Origin: Parageobacillus sp. KH3-4
GTDB taxonomy: Bacteria > Bacillota > Bacilli > Bacillales > Anoxybacillaceae
Assembly (NCBI RefSeq): GCF_022846435.1
Contig: NZ_AP025627.1
Coordinates: forward strand, 964,001 to 1,028,000
DNA: 64,000 nt
Direction of reading: 5' to 3'
The position numbers and the translations under genes are program-made. Every line of letters starts with the position of its first letter. Within the stretch, counting starts at the first letter, position 1. The notes under the pieces are model-generated. The model was not told where the DNA came from and searched no databases. It saw only the letters and a list, made by a program, of their open reading frames with translations. Shown piece by piece: positions 1 to 10,280 of this stretch.

Positions 1-1296
1 ATGCTGTTTGCTTCAGAACCGCTTTCTGTTCGGATGAGACCGAGAAACATCGATGAGATTGTCGGGCAGCAACATATTATCGGCCCGCATACCGCGTTAT
101 ACAAAATGATCAAAAACGGCCACGTTCCTTCGCTTCTTTTATATGGAGAGCCGGGAGTGGGGAAAACGTCGTTGGCGCATGCGATTGCTGGAACCGTGCA
201 ACGCGATTTTTTTGCGATTAATGCTACGTCTTCGGGGAAAAAAGAGATGGAAGAAGTAGTGGAAACAGCGAAACTGACAGGCAATGTTATTTTATTTATT
301 GATGAAATTCATCGTTTTAACAAGGCGCAGCAAGATTATTTGCTTCCCCACATCGAGCAAGGGTTGATTACGCTCATCGGCGCAACGACGGAAAATCCGT
401 TTCATGAAGTAAATCCGGCTATCCGCAGCCGCTGCGGGCAAATTAAGCAGCTAAAGCGGCTTGAGCCGGTCGATATTCTTGTGCTTTTGCGCCGGGCTTT
501 GCATGATCGCGACAGGGGATTAGGAGCGCTTTCGATTGACATGGAAGAGCGGCTGCTTTCCATGATCGCGGAAGCGTCAGGCGGGGATGCCCGTTTAGCG
601 TTGAATTTATTGGAAACAATCATATATGCTTCGCGGAAGGGCGACGGCTCCATCCATGTTGATGAGCAGACGGTAAGAGAGTGCGTAGAAAATCGAGGTT
701 TTACCCATGATAAGAAAGGGGATACGTATTATTCGCTTTTATCCGCGTTTCAAAAAAGCGTTCGCGGCAGCGATGTGGACGCGGCGTTGCATTATTTAGC
801 GCGTTTGTTAGAAGGCGGGGATTTGGCCGCTGTTTGCCGACGGCTGCTTGTGATTGCGTACGAAGATATCGGGCTGGCAAATCCGATGATGGGCGTGAAA
901 GTACAGGCAGCGATTGCGGCGGTGGAGCGATTGGGGCTTCCTGAAGCGAGAATTCCGCTGGCAGTTGTTACGATTGAGCTGTGTTTGAGCGCAAAATCGA
1001 ATTCTGCCTATAAGGCGCTTGATGCGGCGATTCATGATGTGCGCAACGGAAAAATCGGGGACATTCCTGATCATTTAAAAGATGCCCATTATAAAGGCGC
1101 AAGCGTGCTAGGCCATGGAAAAGGGTATCAATATCCGCATGATTATCCGAATGGCTGGGTTTTTCAACAATATTTGCCAAACGAGTTGTTAGGAGTAAAA
1201 TATTATTCACCAAAGGAAAATGGAGACGAAAGATATTACGCGAAAGTATATGAACGATTAGAACAGTTAAAACAACAAAGTCATTTTCGAAAATGA
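1..1296 (+). CDS. rarA: Replication-associated recombination protein A (RarA/MgsA), AAA+ ATPase
   Basis: RarA is a clamp-loader-like AAA+ ATPase that acts at stalled replication forks. The protein has 431 residues. It shows the N-terminal MRPRNIDEIVGQQH signature, Walker A GEPGVGKTS near residue 50, Walker B with FIDEIHRF near residue 100, and the C-terminal MgsA-type tetramerisation region. The ATG is the first base of the window, so an upstream in-frame start cannot be excluded, although the length fits the family. It is read in the same direction as the cymR group downstream. Confidence 0.9.
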   Translation: MLFASEPLSVRMRPRNIDEIVGQQHIIGPHTALYKMIKNGHVPSLLLYGEPGVGKTSLAHAIAGTVQRDFFAINATSSGKKEMEEVVETAKLTGNVILFIDEIHRFNKAQQDYLLPHIEQGLITLIGATTENPFHEVNPAIRSRCGQIKQLKRLEPVDILVLLRRALHDRDRGLGALSIDMEERLLSMIAEASGGDARLALNLLETIIYASRKGDGSIHVDEQTVRECVENRGFTHDKKGDTYYSLLSAFQKSVRGSDVDAALHYLARLLEGGDLAAVCRRLLVIAYEDIGLANPMMGVKVQAAIAAVERLGLPEARIPLAVVTIELCLSAKSNSAYKALDAAIHDVRNGKIGDIPDHLKDAHYKGASVLGHGKGYQYPHDYPNGWVFQQYLPNELLGVKYYSPKENGDERYYAKVYERLEQLKQQSHFRK

Positions 1297-1356
1297 AGGA
1301 AACGAAATTTTATGATATAATGACAATCGGTTTATTTATATAATTGAGGTGAGAGT

Positions 1357-2019
1357 ATGGCCCATTCTCATCACGAACATGCGCACGTTCTTCAATGGGG
1401 AATTTTTTTTGCTGGATTATTGATTATGTCGTTTGGCATCGTATTAACGATTAAAGCGGATCTCGGATGCGCACCGTGGGATGTGCTGCATATCGGATTA
1501 TATCGGAAATTCGGCTTGACGATTGGAACGTGGTCGATTATTGTCGGTGTTGCGATTTTAGCGGCTTCTGCTTTGCTTTTAAAGCAATTTCCGAGAATTG
1601 GCGCTTTTCTCAATATGATTTTTGTCGGCATTTTTATTGATTTATATATGATGATTCCTTATTTGCAAACTCCCGAAACGTTGATTGGAAAATTAGTTAT
1701 GCTGCTTGTCGGAATTGTGATTACGGGCTATGGAATGGGAATATATATCTCAGCTAATATGGGAGCAGGCCCGCGCGACAGTTTAATGCTTGCATTAACG
1801 GAGCTAACAGGTTGGAAAGTGCAAAATGTCCGGATCGCGATGGAAGGATTGGTTCTCTTTTTCGGCTGGGTTTTAGGAGGACCAGTATCGATAGGAACGT
1901 TAATATTTTGCGTTATGATTGGATCTGTAGCCGGCATTGCTTTGCCGCAATGCCGGCGCGCGACAGAGCGGATGTTAATAAGGCCAATTCATGTAAGAAC
2001 ACAAGGTTTAAGTCGTTAG
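1357..2019 (+). CDS. YczE/YitT-type integral membrane protein
   Basis: This 220-residue protein has about five hydrophobic segments and the KADLGCAPWDVLHIGL motif, repeated in weaker form as NMGAGPRDSLMLAL. That internal repeat is typical of the YczE/YyaS/YitT family. The family's function is poorly defined; B. subtilis YczE helps lipopeptide production. The start is supported by GAGGTGAG six bases upstream of ATG. It sits just ahead of cymR (10-bp gap), so it may be co-transcribed, but no role in sulfur metabolism can be read from the sequence. Confidence 0.8.
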   Translation: MAHSHHEHAHVLQWGIFFAGLLIMSFGIVLTIKADLGCAPWDVLHIGLYRKFGLTIGTWSIIVGVAILAASALLLKQFPRIGAFLNMIFVGIFIDLYMMIPYLQTPETLIGKLVMLLVGIVITGYGMGIYISANMGAGPRDSLMLALTELTGWKVQNVRIAMEGLVLFFGWVLGGPVSIGTLIFCVMIGSVAGIALPQCRRATERMLIRPIHVRTQGLSR

Positions 2020-2029
2020 GGGGAATAAG

Positions 2030-2446
2030 ATGAAGATTTCAACAAAAGGCAGATATGGATTAACAATTATGATTGAACTGGCAAAAAAGTACGGGGATCG
2101 CCCGATTTCGTTGCGTTCGATTGCAAAAGCGAACAATTTGTCCGAACATTATCTGGAACAGCTTGTTACACCGCTGAGGAATGCTGGGCTTGTCAAAAGC
2201 ATCCGCGGGGCATATGGCGGATACGTGCTAGCAGATCATCCTGCAAAAATTACGGCAGGGGATGTCATTCGTGTTTTAGAAGGACCGATTAGCCCCGTGG
2301 AGGAGCTGGACGAGGAAGAACCGGCAAAACGTGAATTATGGATTCGCGTTCGCGATGCCGTGGAGGAAGTGTTGGACAGCACGACGCTGGAAGATTTGGC
2401 GAAATATAGCGAAGGTGATGATGAAGCATACATGTTTTACATTTAA
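2030..2446 (+). CDS. cymR: CymR, Rrf2-family repressor of cysteine metabolism
   Basis: The 138-residue protein begins MKISTKGRYGLTIMIELAKK and has the Rrf2 winged-helix fold with an RSIAKANNLSEHYLEQL recognition region. It lacks the [Fe-S] cysteines of IscR, as expected for CymR. In B. subtilis CymR acts with CysK to repress cysteine-acquisition genes, including yrrT-mtnN-mccA-mccB. That operon lies 20 kb downstream in this window. The gene is followed by a cysteine desulfurase after 20 bp, the usual Bacillales arrangement. Confidence 0.93.
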   Translation: MKISTKGRYGLTIMIELAKKYGDRPISLRSIAKANNLSEHYLEQLVTPLRNAGLVKSIRGAYGGYVLADHPAKITAGDVIRVLEGPISPVEELDEEEPAKRELWIRVRDAVEEVLDSTTLEDLAKYSEGDDEAYMFYI

Positions 2447-2466
2447 CCGTGAAAGGAGAATGATCA

Positions 2467-4744
<2,278 letters not shown>

Positions 4745-4793
4745 AAAACGGCAGAATGCTGCAGAATCACGACATGCGCTGGGGCAGAATGCG

Positions 4794-4835
4794 ACACGAA
4801 AACCTCAACTCTTATGCGGGTTGAGGTTTTCGTGT
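4794..4835. terminator. Strong inverted repeat after mnmA
   Basis: A 16-bp perfect inverted repeat (4794-4809 with 4820-4835, 10-nt loop) lies between mnmA and the next gene. It lacks a long T run on the plus strand, so termination efficiency is uncertain. Confidence 0.7.
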
Positions 4836-4864
4836 AATTAATAGAAAATTGCGAACATACGTGC

Positions 4865-4870
4865 TATAAT
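4865..4870 (+). promoter_or_regulatory. -10 box (TATAAT) of the yrrB transcript
   Basis: A perfect TATAAT lies at 4865-4870, just after the mnmA terminator; no good -35 is seen at 17 bp. It overlaps the first possible ATG at 4869, which argues that translation starts further downstream. Confidence 0.5.
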
Positions 4871-4892
4871 GAGCGTAAGGAGTGAAGAGGAA

Positions 4893-5555
4893 ATGGAGGA
4901 GAAAAACCGAGCAGGAATCGCATATATGCAAAAAGGAAATTATGAAGAAGCGATAAAATGTTTTCATGATGCGATTGAAGAAAATCCGCACGATCCAGTC
5001 GGCTACATCAATTTTGGAACGGTGTTGGCCGCGGCCGGAGAAGAGGAAAAAGCGCTTAACTTTTTCAAAAAAGCGATTGAGCTCGATAGCAACGCGGCGG
5101 CGGCATACTATGGAATGGGATCTGTCTATTACAAACGCCAGCAGTTTGCGCAAGCGAAGGATATGTTTGAACAAGCGATTCAGAAGGGGCTAAACGATGG
5201 AGACGTCTTTTTCATGCTCGGAATGTCATTGATGCATTTGGAGGCTCCACGTCTTGCGTTGCCGTATTTACAGAGAGCGGTGGAGTTGAACGAGCGCGAT
5301 GTAGAGGCGGTGTTTCAGCTCGGGCTGTGCCTTGCGCAGCTTGAATTTGTCGATGAGGCGATGGGCTATTTTCAAAAAACGATCCAGTTAGATGAACGCC
5401 ATGCCGATGCGTATTATAATTTAGGGGTTATCTATGCTTATAAAGATGATGTAAAGACCGCATTAAAAATGTTTACGACCGCGCTTCAGATCCGGCCGGA
5501 TCATTTGCTTGCCGGATATGGGAAAAAGATGATGGAAAAGGCGTTACAACGATAA
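4893..5555 (+). CDS. yrrB: Tetratricopeptide-repeat protein YrrB
   Basis: The protein is made of six tandem TPR units of 34 residues, for example AGIAYMQKGNYEEAIKCFHD, and has no other domain. TPR proteins are protein-protein scaffolds; the partner is unknown. I prefer ATG 4893 to the in-frame ATG 4869, because a TATAAT overlaps the latter and AAGGAG with GAAGAGG precedes 4893. The resulting length is 220 residues. It is followed after 17 bp by recD2. Confidence 0.85.
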   Translation: MEEKNRAGIAYMQKGNYEEAIKCFHDAIEENPHDPVGYINFGTVLAAAGEEEKALNFFKKAIELDSNAAAAYYGMGSVYYKRQQFAQAKDMFEQAIQKGLNDGDVFFMLGMSLMHLEAPRLALPYLQRAVELNERDVEAVFQLGLCLAQLEFVDEAMGYFQKTIQLDERHADAYYNLGVIYAYKDDVKTALKMFTTALQIRPDHLLAGYGKKMMEKALQR

Positions 5556-5572
5556 AAGGGCAGGGGATTCCA

Positions 5573-7927
5573 TTGCAGCAGCCGGAATCATTTGTTTTCG
5601 AGGGAACATCGTTTATTAAAGGATCATATATTTCCACCATTTTTCATAATGAAGCGAATTTGTATTCCGTCGTTCGCGTCCGAGTCGAAGAAACGAACGA
5701 AGCGTACGATGAACAAGAAGTTGTTGTAACTGGATATTTCCCTAAAATGAACGAACATGATACGTATATTTTTTACGGGAAATTTCATGACCATCCAAAG
5801 TTCGGTCGGCAATATGTCGTAGAACATTTTCGCAAACAATTTCCTAACACAAAAGACGGCATCATTCACTATTTATCAAGCGATTTATTTAAAGGAATCG
5901 GAAAAAAAACGGCAAAAGCGATCGTCGAAGCGCTTGGCGAAAATGCTATTTCCAAAATTTTAGCGGACCCTAGCGTATTGGATGATGTTCCAAAATTGTC
6001 AAAGCAAAGAGCAAAAGAGCTGTATGATACGTTGCGTGCTCATGAAGGGCTGGAGCAGACGATGATCGCGCTTTCCCAATTTGGTTTTGGTCCGCAGTTG
6101 TCGATGAAAATTTATCAAGTATATCAAGATGAAACACTTTCCGTTATTCAGCAAAACCCCTACCAGCTTGTCGAAGATGTTGAAGGAATCGGATTTGGCC
6201 GCGCTGACGAATTAGGCTATCGGCTTGGTATTTCCGGCAACCATCCTGCGCGCATTCGCGCTGCGTGTTTGTTTGTGATAGAACGGGATTGCCTTCAAGA
6301 AGGGCATGTGTATGTGACAGAAAGACAGCTCCTCACAAACGTCAAACAGCTTTTGGAGGCGAAACGAAAAGAAACAGTCAGTGAAGAAGCGATCGAACAA
6401 ATGTTGTTAATGCTTGCCGAGGAAGGAAAGCTAATCAAGGAAGACGAGAAATTTTATATTCCGTCGCTTTATTTCGCCGAAAAGGGAATCGTGGCAAACG
6501 TGAAGCGCCTTTTACAGCAAACGGAAGCGGTGGTGGCGTTTCCGGAATCGGAATTTTTGTTGGCGCTCGGAAGGCTGGAGGAACGTTTATCCGTTCAATA
6601 CGCTCCCTCGCAAAAAGAAGCGATTCGACAAGCGCTTTCTTCCCCGCTGTTTATTTTGACCGGAGGCCCTGGTACAGGAAAAACGACAGTAATTAAAGGG
6701 ATCGTGGAAATTTTCGCTGATTTGCACGGTCTTTCCCTCGATCCGAAGGATTACACGAAAGATCATCCATTTCCGATTTTGCTCGCCGCGCCGACGGGAA
6801 GAGCGGCAAAGAGAATGAGCGAGGCAACGGGATTGCCTGCGGTTACGATTCATCGTTTACTTGGATGGAATGGGGCGGAAGGTTTTACACATGACGAGGA
6901 TGAGCCGATTAGCGGCAAGCTTTTAATCGTTGATGAAATGTCCATGGTCGATACGTGGCTGGCCAATCAGTTATTTAAGTCGATTCCGGACGGTATGCAA
7001 GTGATTCTCGTTGGCGATGAAGATCAGCTGCCATCTGTCGGACCGGGACAAGTGTTAAAAGATTTATTGCAAGCGGGCGTCATCCCGACCATTCGGTTAA
7101 CTGAAGTATACCGGCAAGCGGAGGGCTCATCGATTATTGAATTGGCGCACCAAATGAAAAACGGGGCCATTCCCTCGGACTTAACTGCTCCAAAGGCAGA
7201 CCGCTCATTCATTCGCTGCCAGACTTCACAAGTTGCTGAAGTTGTTCGGCAAATTGCCGATAACGCGCGCAGAAAAGGCTTCGCAGTAAAAGACATTCAA
7301 GTGCTTGCCCCGATGTATCGCGGTCCTGCTGGAATCGACCGCCTCAATCAGGTGCTGCAAGATTTGTTTAACCCGAAATCCGAGAAAAAGCGGGAACTTT
7401 CTGTTGGCGATGTCGTATATCGGGTTGGTGATAAGGTGCTGCAGCTTGTCAATCAGCCTGATGACAATGTGTTTAATGGGGACATCGGGGAAATTGTCGC
7501 CATTTTTTACGCGAAGGAAAATACGGAAAAGCAGGATTTAGTCGTCGTTTCTTTTGATGGCATCGAAGTGGCGTATTCGCGGCAAGATCTGTCGCAAATT
7601 ACGCACGCGTACTGCTGTTCGATTCATAAATCGCAAGGGAGCGAATTTCCGATTGTCATTTTGCCGGTTGTAAAGAGCTATTATCGCATGTTAAAGAGAA
7701 ATTTATTATATACGGCTGTGACAAGAAGCAAACAATTTTTAATTTTATGCGGCGAAGAAGAGGCGTTTAAATTAGGTGTTGCCCGCAGCGATGATGGCTC
7801 TCGGCAAACAACGCTGACGGAAAAATTGCGGAACTCTCTTGCCCCTGCTGTAGAGGGAGAACTGCCGATGGAAGACGCGAACGTCGGAATGGAAAACGTT
7901 TCACCGTATGACTTTATGGACGACTAG
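5573..7927 (+). CDS. recD2: ATP-dependent DNA helicase RecD2 (YrrC)
   Basis: RecD2 is a 5'-3' superfamily 1B helicase found in bacteria where RecBC is replaced by AddAB. The 784-residue protein has an N-terminal OB/HhH region (GIGKKTAKAIVEALGE), Walker A GGPGTGKTTV near residue 365, Walker B LLIVDEMSMVD, motif III GDEDQLPSVGPG and the C-terminal UvrD-like motif HKSQGSEFPIVI. It starts at TTG with CAGGGG upstream. It is probably involved in fork progression and mismatch or recombination repair. Confidence 0.95.
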   Translation: MQQPESFVFEGTSFIKGSYISTIFHNEANLYSVVRVRVEETNEAYDEQEVVVTGYFPKMNEHDTYIFYGKFHDHPKFGRQYVVEHFRKQFPNTKDGIIHYLSSDLFKGIGKKTAKAIVEALGENAISKILADPSVLDDVPKLSKQRAKELYDTLRAHEGLEQTMIALSQFGFGPQLSMKIYQVYQDETLSVIQQNPYQLVEDVEGIGFGRADELGYRLGISGNHPARIRAACLFVIERDCLQEGHVYVTERQLLTNVKQLLEAKRKETVSEEAIEQMLLMLAEEGKLIKEDEKFYIPSLYFAEKGIVANVKRLLQQTEAVVAFPESEFLLALGRLEERLSVQYAPSQKEAIRQALSSPLFILTGGPGTGKTTVIKGIVEIFADLHGLSLDPKDYTKDHPFPILLAAPTGRAAKRMSEATGLPAVTIHRLLGWNGAEGFTHDEDEPISGKLLIVDEMSMVDTWLANQLFKSIPDGMQVILVGDEDQLPSVGPGQVLKDLLQAGVIPTIRLTEVYRQAEGSSIIELAHQMKNGAIPSDLTAPKADRSFIRCQTSQVAEVVRQIADNARRKGFAVKDIQVLAPMYRGPAGIDRLNQVLQDLFNPKSEKKRELSVGDVVYRVGDKVLQLVNQPDDNVFNGDIGEIVAIFYAKENTEKQDLVVVSFDGIEVAYSRQDLSQITHAYCCSIHKSQGSEFPIVILPVVKSYYRMLKRNLLYTAVTRSKQFLILCGEEEAFKLGVARSDDGSRQTTLTEKLRNSLAPAVEGELPMEDANVGMENVSPYDFMDD

Positions 7928-7962
7928 CCAAGCTAAATGTGTCTGGAAAGGTGGAGAGATCT

Positions 7963-8436
7963 TTGCGGACATTTTCACATATGAAAGGGCTTCCCGTATA
8001 TGAGCAAAAAACAGGGAAAAACGTTGGAAAAATAAGTGACATTTGCTTTACCAATACGGGGAAAGTCCAAGGGTTTATCGTCGAAAGCAAAGGATGGTTT
8101 GCGCGCCATCGGTATCTTCCGCTTCATGGCATTCAAGCGTTCGGAGCGGATGGGGTCGTCGTTTATGATGCTGCGCTTTTGCGGTCGTTCTCCTCTTTGC
8201 CAACTGGCTACTCTCTTTACAGCGAACGCGGAATCGCCGGAAAACCAGTGATTACCGCGGACGGCCAGAAGCTTGGATTGTTGGAAGATGTATATTTTCA
8301 CGGGCAATTGGGCATAATCGGAGGATATGAGATTACAGAAGGTTTTTTTGCTGATTTGACGGAAGGGAAAAAGCGGATGGACGCTGTTCCCTTTACGGTC
8401 GGAGAAGAAGCGATTATTGTAAACACAACGATGTAA
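7963..8436 (+). CDS. yrrD: PRC-barrel domain protein YrrD
   Basis: This protein of 157 residues has two PRC-barrel-like halves (GLPVYEQKTGKNVGKISDI and KPVITADGQKLGLLEDVYF). The domain is found in RimM and in photosynthetic reaction-centre subunits and usually binds other macromolecules. I chose TTG 7963, preceded by AAGGTGGAGAG, over GTG 7939, which would place the Shine-Dalgarno inside the gene. Function is unknown; in B. subtilis the homologue lies in the same position. Confidence 0.8.
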   Translation: MRTFSHMKGLPVYEQKTGKNVGKISDICFTNTGKVQGFIVESKGWFARHRYLPLHGIQAFGADGVVVYDAALLRSFSSLPTGYSLYSERGIAGKPVITADGQKLGLLEDVYFHGQLGIIGGYEITEGFFADLTEGKKRMDAVPFTVGEEAIIVNTTM

Positions 8437-8451
8437 GGAGAGTGGCTGTTT

Positions 8452-8643
8452 GTGCTCATTTGCCCAAATTGCAAAAGTAAAAATTTAGGTAAAATCGGCG
8501 TCAATCAATATTATTGCTGGGATTGCTTTATCGAGCTTTCTGTTTCAAAAGGGATGATTCACGCACATCAAGTCGAGGAAGACGGAACGTTAAGTTCGTT
8601 AGATGATTTGTTCGATGAACATGAGCGCACGATCCAATTTTAG
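8452..8643 (+). CDS. Small zinc-ribbon-like protein
   Basis: This 63-residue protein has CPNCKSKNLGKIGVNQYYCWDC, that is CxxC followed 17 residues later by CxxC: a treble-clef or zinc-ribbon motif. The C-terminus is acidic. It starts at GTG with AAGGAGAGTGG upstream, in the same direction and closely spaced after yrrD. The function is not recognised. Confidence 0.75.
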   Translation: MLICPNCKSKNLGKIGVNQYYCWDCFIELSVSKGMIHAHQVEEDGTLSSLDDLFDEHERTIQF

Positions 8644-8655
8644 GAGGGAACGAGC

Positions 8656-8790
8656 ATGAATCGCGCAATGACCTCTTTGTTAGCGTTAGGATTAGGAGTT
8701 GCTGCTTATCAGCTGGCACAGCGCAACGGTTGGGTGAACAATCGTTCCATGAAAAAAATGCGCCGCCGTTTAGCGAAGGCGATTCGTTAA
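8656..8790 (+). CDS. yrzQ: Small DUF3918-like protein (YrzQ-like)
   Basis: A 44-residue protein starts at ATG with TAGGAGGGAA ten bases upstream. It has one N-terminal hydrophobic stretch (MTSLLALGLGVAAYQLAQ) and a strongly basic tail with SMKKMRRRLAKAIR. This fits the YrzQ/DUF3918 proteins of Bacilli, whose role is unknown. It is the last gene before a strong terminator. Confidence 0.7.
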   Translation: MNRAMTSLLALGLGVAAYQLAQRNGWVNNRSMKKMRRRLAKAIR

Positions 8791-8799
8791 AAATAAGCA

Positions 8800-8842
8800 A
8801 GCGCCAATTCCCGCTGTTCCTTGCGGGAATTGGTGCTTTTTT
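8800..8842 (+). terminator. Intrinsic terminator after yrzQ
   Basis: A 15-bp stem (8800-8814 with 8823-8837, one G-T pair) is followed by TTTTTT. It closes the recD2-yrzQ unit. The -35 box of the next promoter lies inside its right arm. Confidence 0.85.
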
Positions 8843-8849
8843 GTATAAT
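8821..8849 (+). promoter_or_regulatory. Sigma-A promoter of yrrI
   Basis: TTGCGG (8821-8826), a 17-bp spacer and TATAAT (8844-8849) lie 41 bp before the yrrI start. The -35 box overlaps the right arm of the preceding terminator. Confidence 0.65.
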
Positions 8850-8889
8850 TCTGCTTTCTGTTCCTACACTAACGATAGGGGGTGTTGCC

Positions 8890-9951
8890 ATGGGGGAGAA
8901 GCAATGGTTGTCCATTATTCGTGTGAGCAAATGGCTGTTTGTCGTTATGATGATTTACTTAATTGTTCGCATGAAAGAAGTATGGCTGCCGGTTGTGCAT
9001 TTATTTATGGCCGCACTTATTCCATTTGTGATTGCTGCGTTTATTACGTACTTATTGCATCCATTAGTGGAATACATTCATGAAAAGGGCGTTCCGCGCT
9101 GGATGGCGATTTTATTGATTTATTTTCTCTTTTTCGGAGGCATAGGCTATGGTTTTTATAAAGGAATTCCGCTGTTGATCCAACAGCTGAAAGACTTGAG
9201 TGAAAGCTTGCCGGCATTGGCGGAAACATACCGGAGCTGGACAAAACAAATCCACAATGAAACATCGGCATGGCCACTGGAAATTCACACAAGAATCGAA
9301 ACGATGATCGTACAGCTGGAAAAAACGGCGGCGAACGTGTTAACGGCGGTTATTAACGGAGTAAAAGGGCTTGTTAATTCCGCGCTGTTGTTTTTGCTTA
9401 TTCCGTTTATCGTTTTTTACATGCTGAAGGATATCGAGCAGCTGAAAAAAGCGGTGTGGTACATGACTCCGAAACGGTGGCGCCAACCAGGGATTGCGTT
9501 CTTAAAAGATGTAGACGAATCGCTTGGCAGCTATATCCGCGGCCAATTGTTGGTCGGGTTCATCATCGGAACGGTTGCCGCACTTGCGTTATGGATCGTG
9601 GGCATGGAATATCCGCTTTTACTCGGGTTTATTATTGGTGTAACGAATATTATTCCTTATTTTGGACCGATTATCGGAGCGGTTCCTGCCGTAATTTTGG
9701 CAGCTACCGTTTCGCTCAAAATGATGCTTATTGTTTCTGCCATCATTTTTTTTCTTCAGTTTTTAGAAGGCAATATTTTATCGCCGTTTATCGTCGGAAA
9801 AAGTTTGCATATGCATCCGCTTGTGATTATGTTTGCATTATTTGTTGGCGGGGAAATAGCGGGGGTGCTTGGCCTGATTGTTGCCGTTCCGCTTCTTGCG
9901 GTGTTAAAAGTCGCTCTTCTTCATTGGAAAGAACATTATCGGCCGCATTGA
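8890..9951 (+). CDS. yrrI: AI-2E family transporter YrrI (PerM-like membrane protein)
   Basis: The 353-residue protein has about eight membrane segments and the family signature PLLLGFIIGVTNIIPYFGPIIGA... read as separate TM and loop blocks. The AI-2E (UPF0118) family includes exporters of small molecules and Na+(Li+)/H+ antiporters; the substrate here is unknown. ATG 8890 is preceded by AGGGGGTG. The upstream in-frame TTG at 8821 lies in the promoter, so it cannot be the start. The stop codon overlaps the -35 box of the alaS promoter. Confidence 0.88.
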   Translation: MGEKQWLSIIRVSKWLFVVMMIYLIVRMKEVWLPVVHLFMAALIPFVIAAFITYLLHPLVEYIHEKGVPRWMAILLIYFLFFGGIGYGFYKGIPLLIQQLKDLSESLPALAETYRSWTKQIHNETSAWPLEIHTRIETMIVQLEKTAANVLTAVINGVKGLVNSALLFLLIPFIVFYMLKDIEQLKKAVWYMTPKRWRQPGIAFLKDVDESLGSYIRGQLLVGFIIGTVAALALWIVGMEYPLLLGFIIGVTNIIPYFGPIIGAVPAVILAATVSLKMMLIVSAIIFFLQFLEGNILSPFIVGKSLHMHPLVIMFALFVGGEIAGVLGLIVAVPLLAVLKVALLHWKEHYRPH

Positions 9952-9976
9952 CAAATAAATGCCGCTTGTCTATAAT
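9948..9976 (+). promoter_or_regulatory. Consensus sigma-A promoter of alaS
   Basis: A perfect TTGACA (9948-9953), a 17-bp spacer and a perfect TATAAT (9971-9976). The transcript would start near 9983 and carry a leader of about 300 nt. The -35 box overlaps the yrrI stop codon. Confidence 0.9.
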
Positions 9977-9982
9977 CATTCA

Positions 9983-10240
9983 ATGAAAAAAGTGAATACA
10001 TAACGCGATGACGGATCGAGTATGTTACAGTCCATCTTAAAGCGCGAGTTCGCGCACAGAGAGGAATTTCCGTGGCTGAAAGAAATTCCAGATGAAGGGT
10101 AACAGAACGCTAATCCGGAGCGCAGGCAAAACCTGACGTATCGCCACGTTACGGCGTTAGAGGGGATGAACGGCTTGCCGTTCATAAGCAGGGTGGTACC
10201 GCGAGCATAACTCTCGTCCCTGAAGGGGATGAGAGTTTTT
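9983..10240 (+). promoter_or_regulatory. T-box riboswitch (tRNA-Ala sensing leader) of alaS
   Basis: The leader carries the T-box core AAGCAGGGTGGTACCGCG (10186-10203), which pairs with the acceptor end of uncharged tRNA. It is followed by a terminator hairpin (10209-10220 with 10225-10237 and a T run). Upstream stem-loops match stem I architecture. Uncharged tRNA would favour the antiterminator and raise alaS expression. I did not assign the specifier codon with certainty. Confidence 0.93.
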
Positions 10241-10280
10241 TATATTCAAGTTCAATATGGCGTAGAAAGGGAGGATTATG

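Noticed and set aside
4869-4892. N-terminal extension of YrrB from ATG 4869
   Set aside because: A TATAAT overlaps this ATG and the ribosome site lies downstream of it.
10100-10205. tRNA-like folding near alaS
   Set aside because: It belongs to the T-box leader; no cloverleaf with CCA end or anticodon arm. No tRNA or rRNA gene was seen elsewhere in the window.
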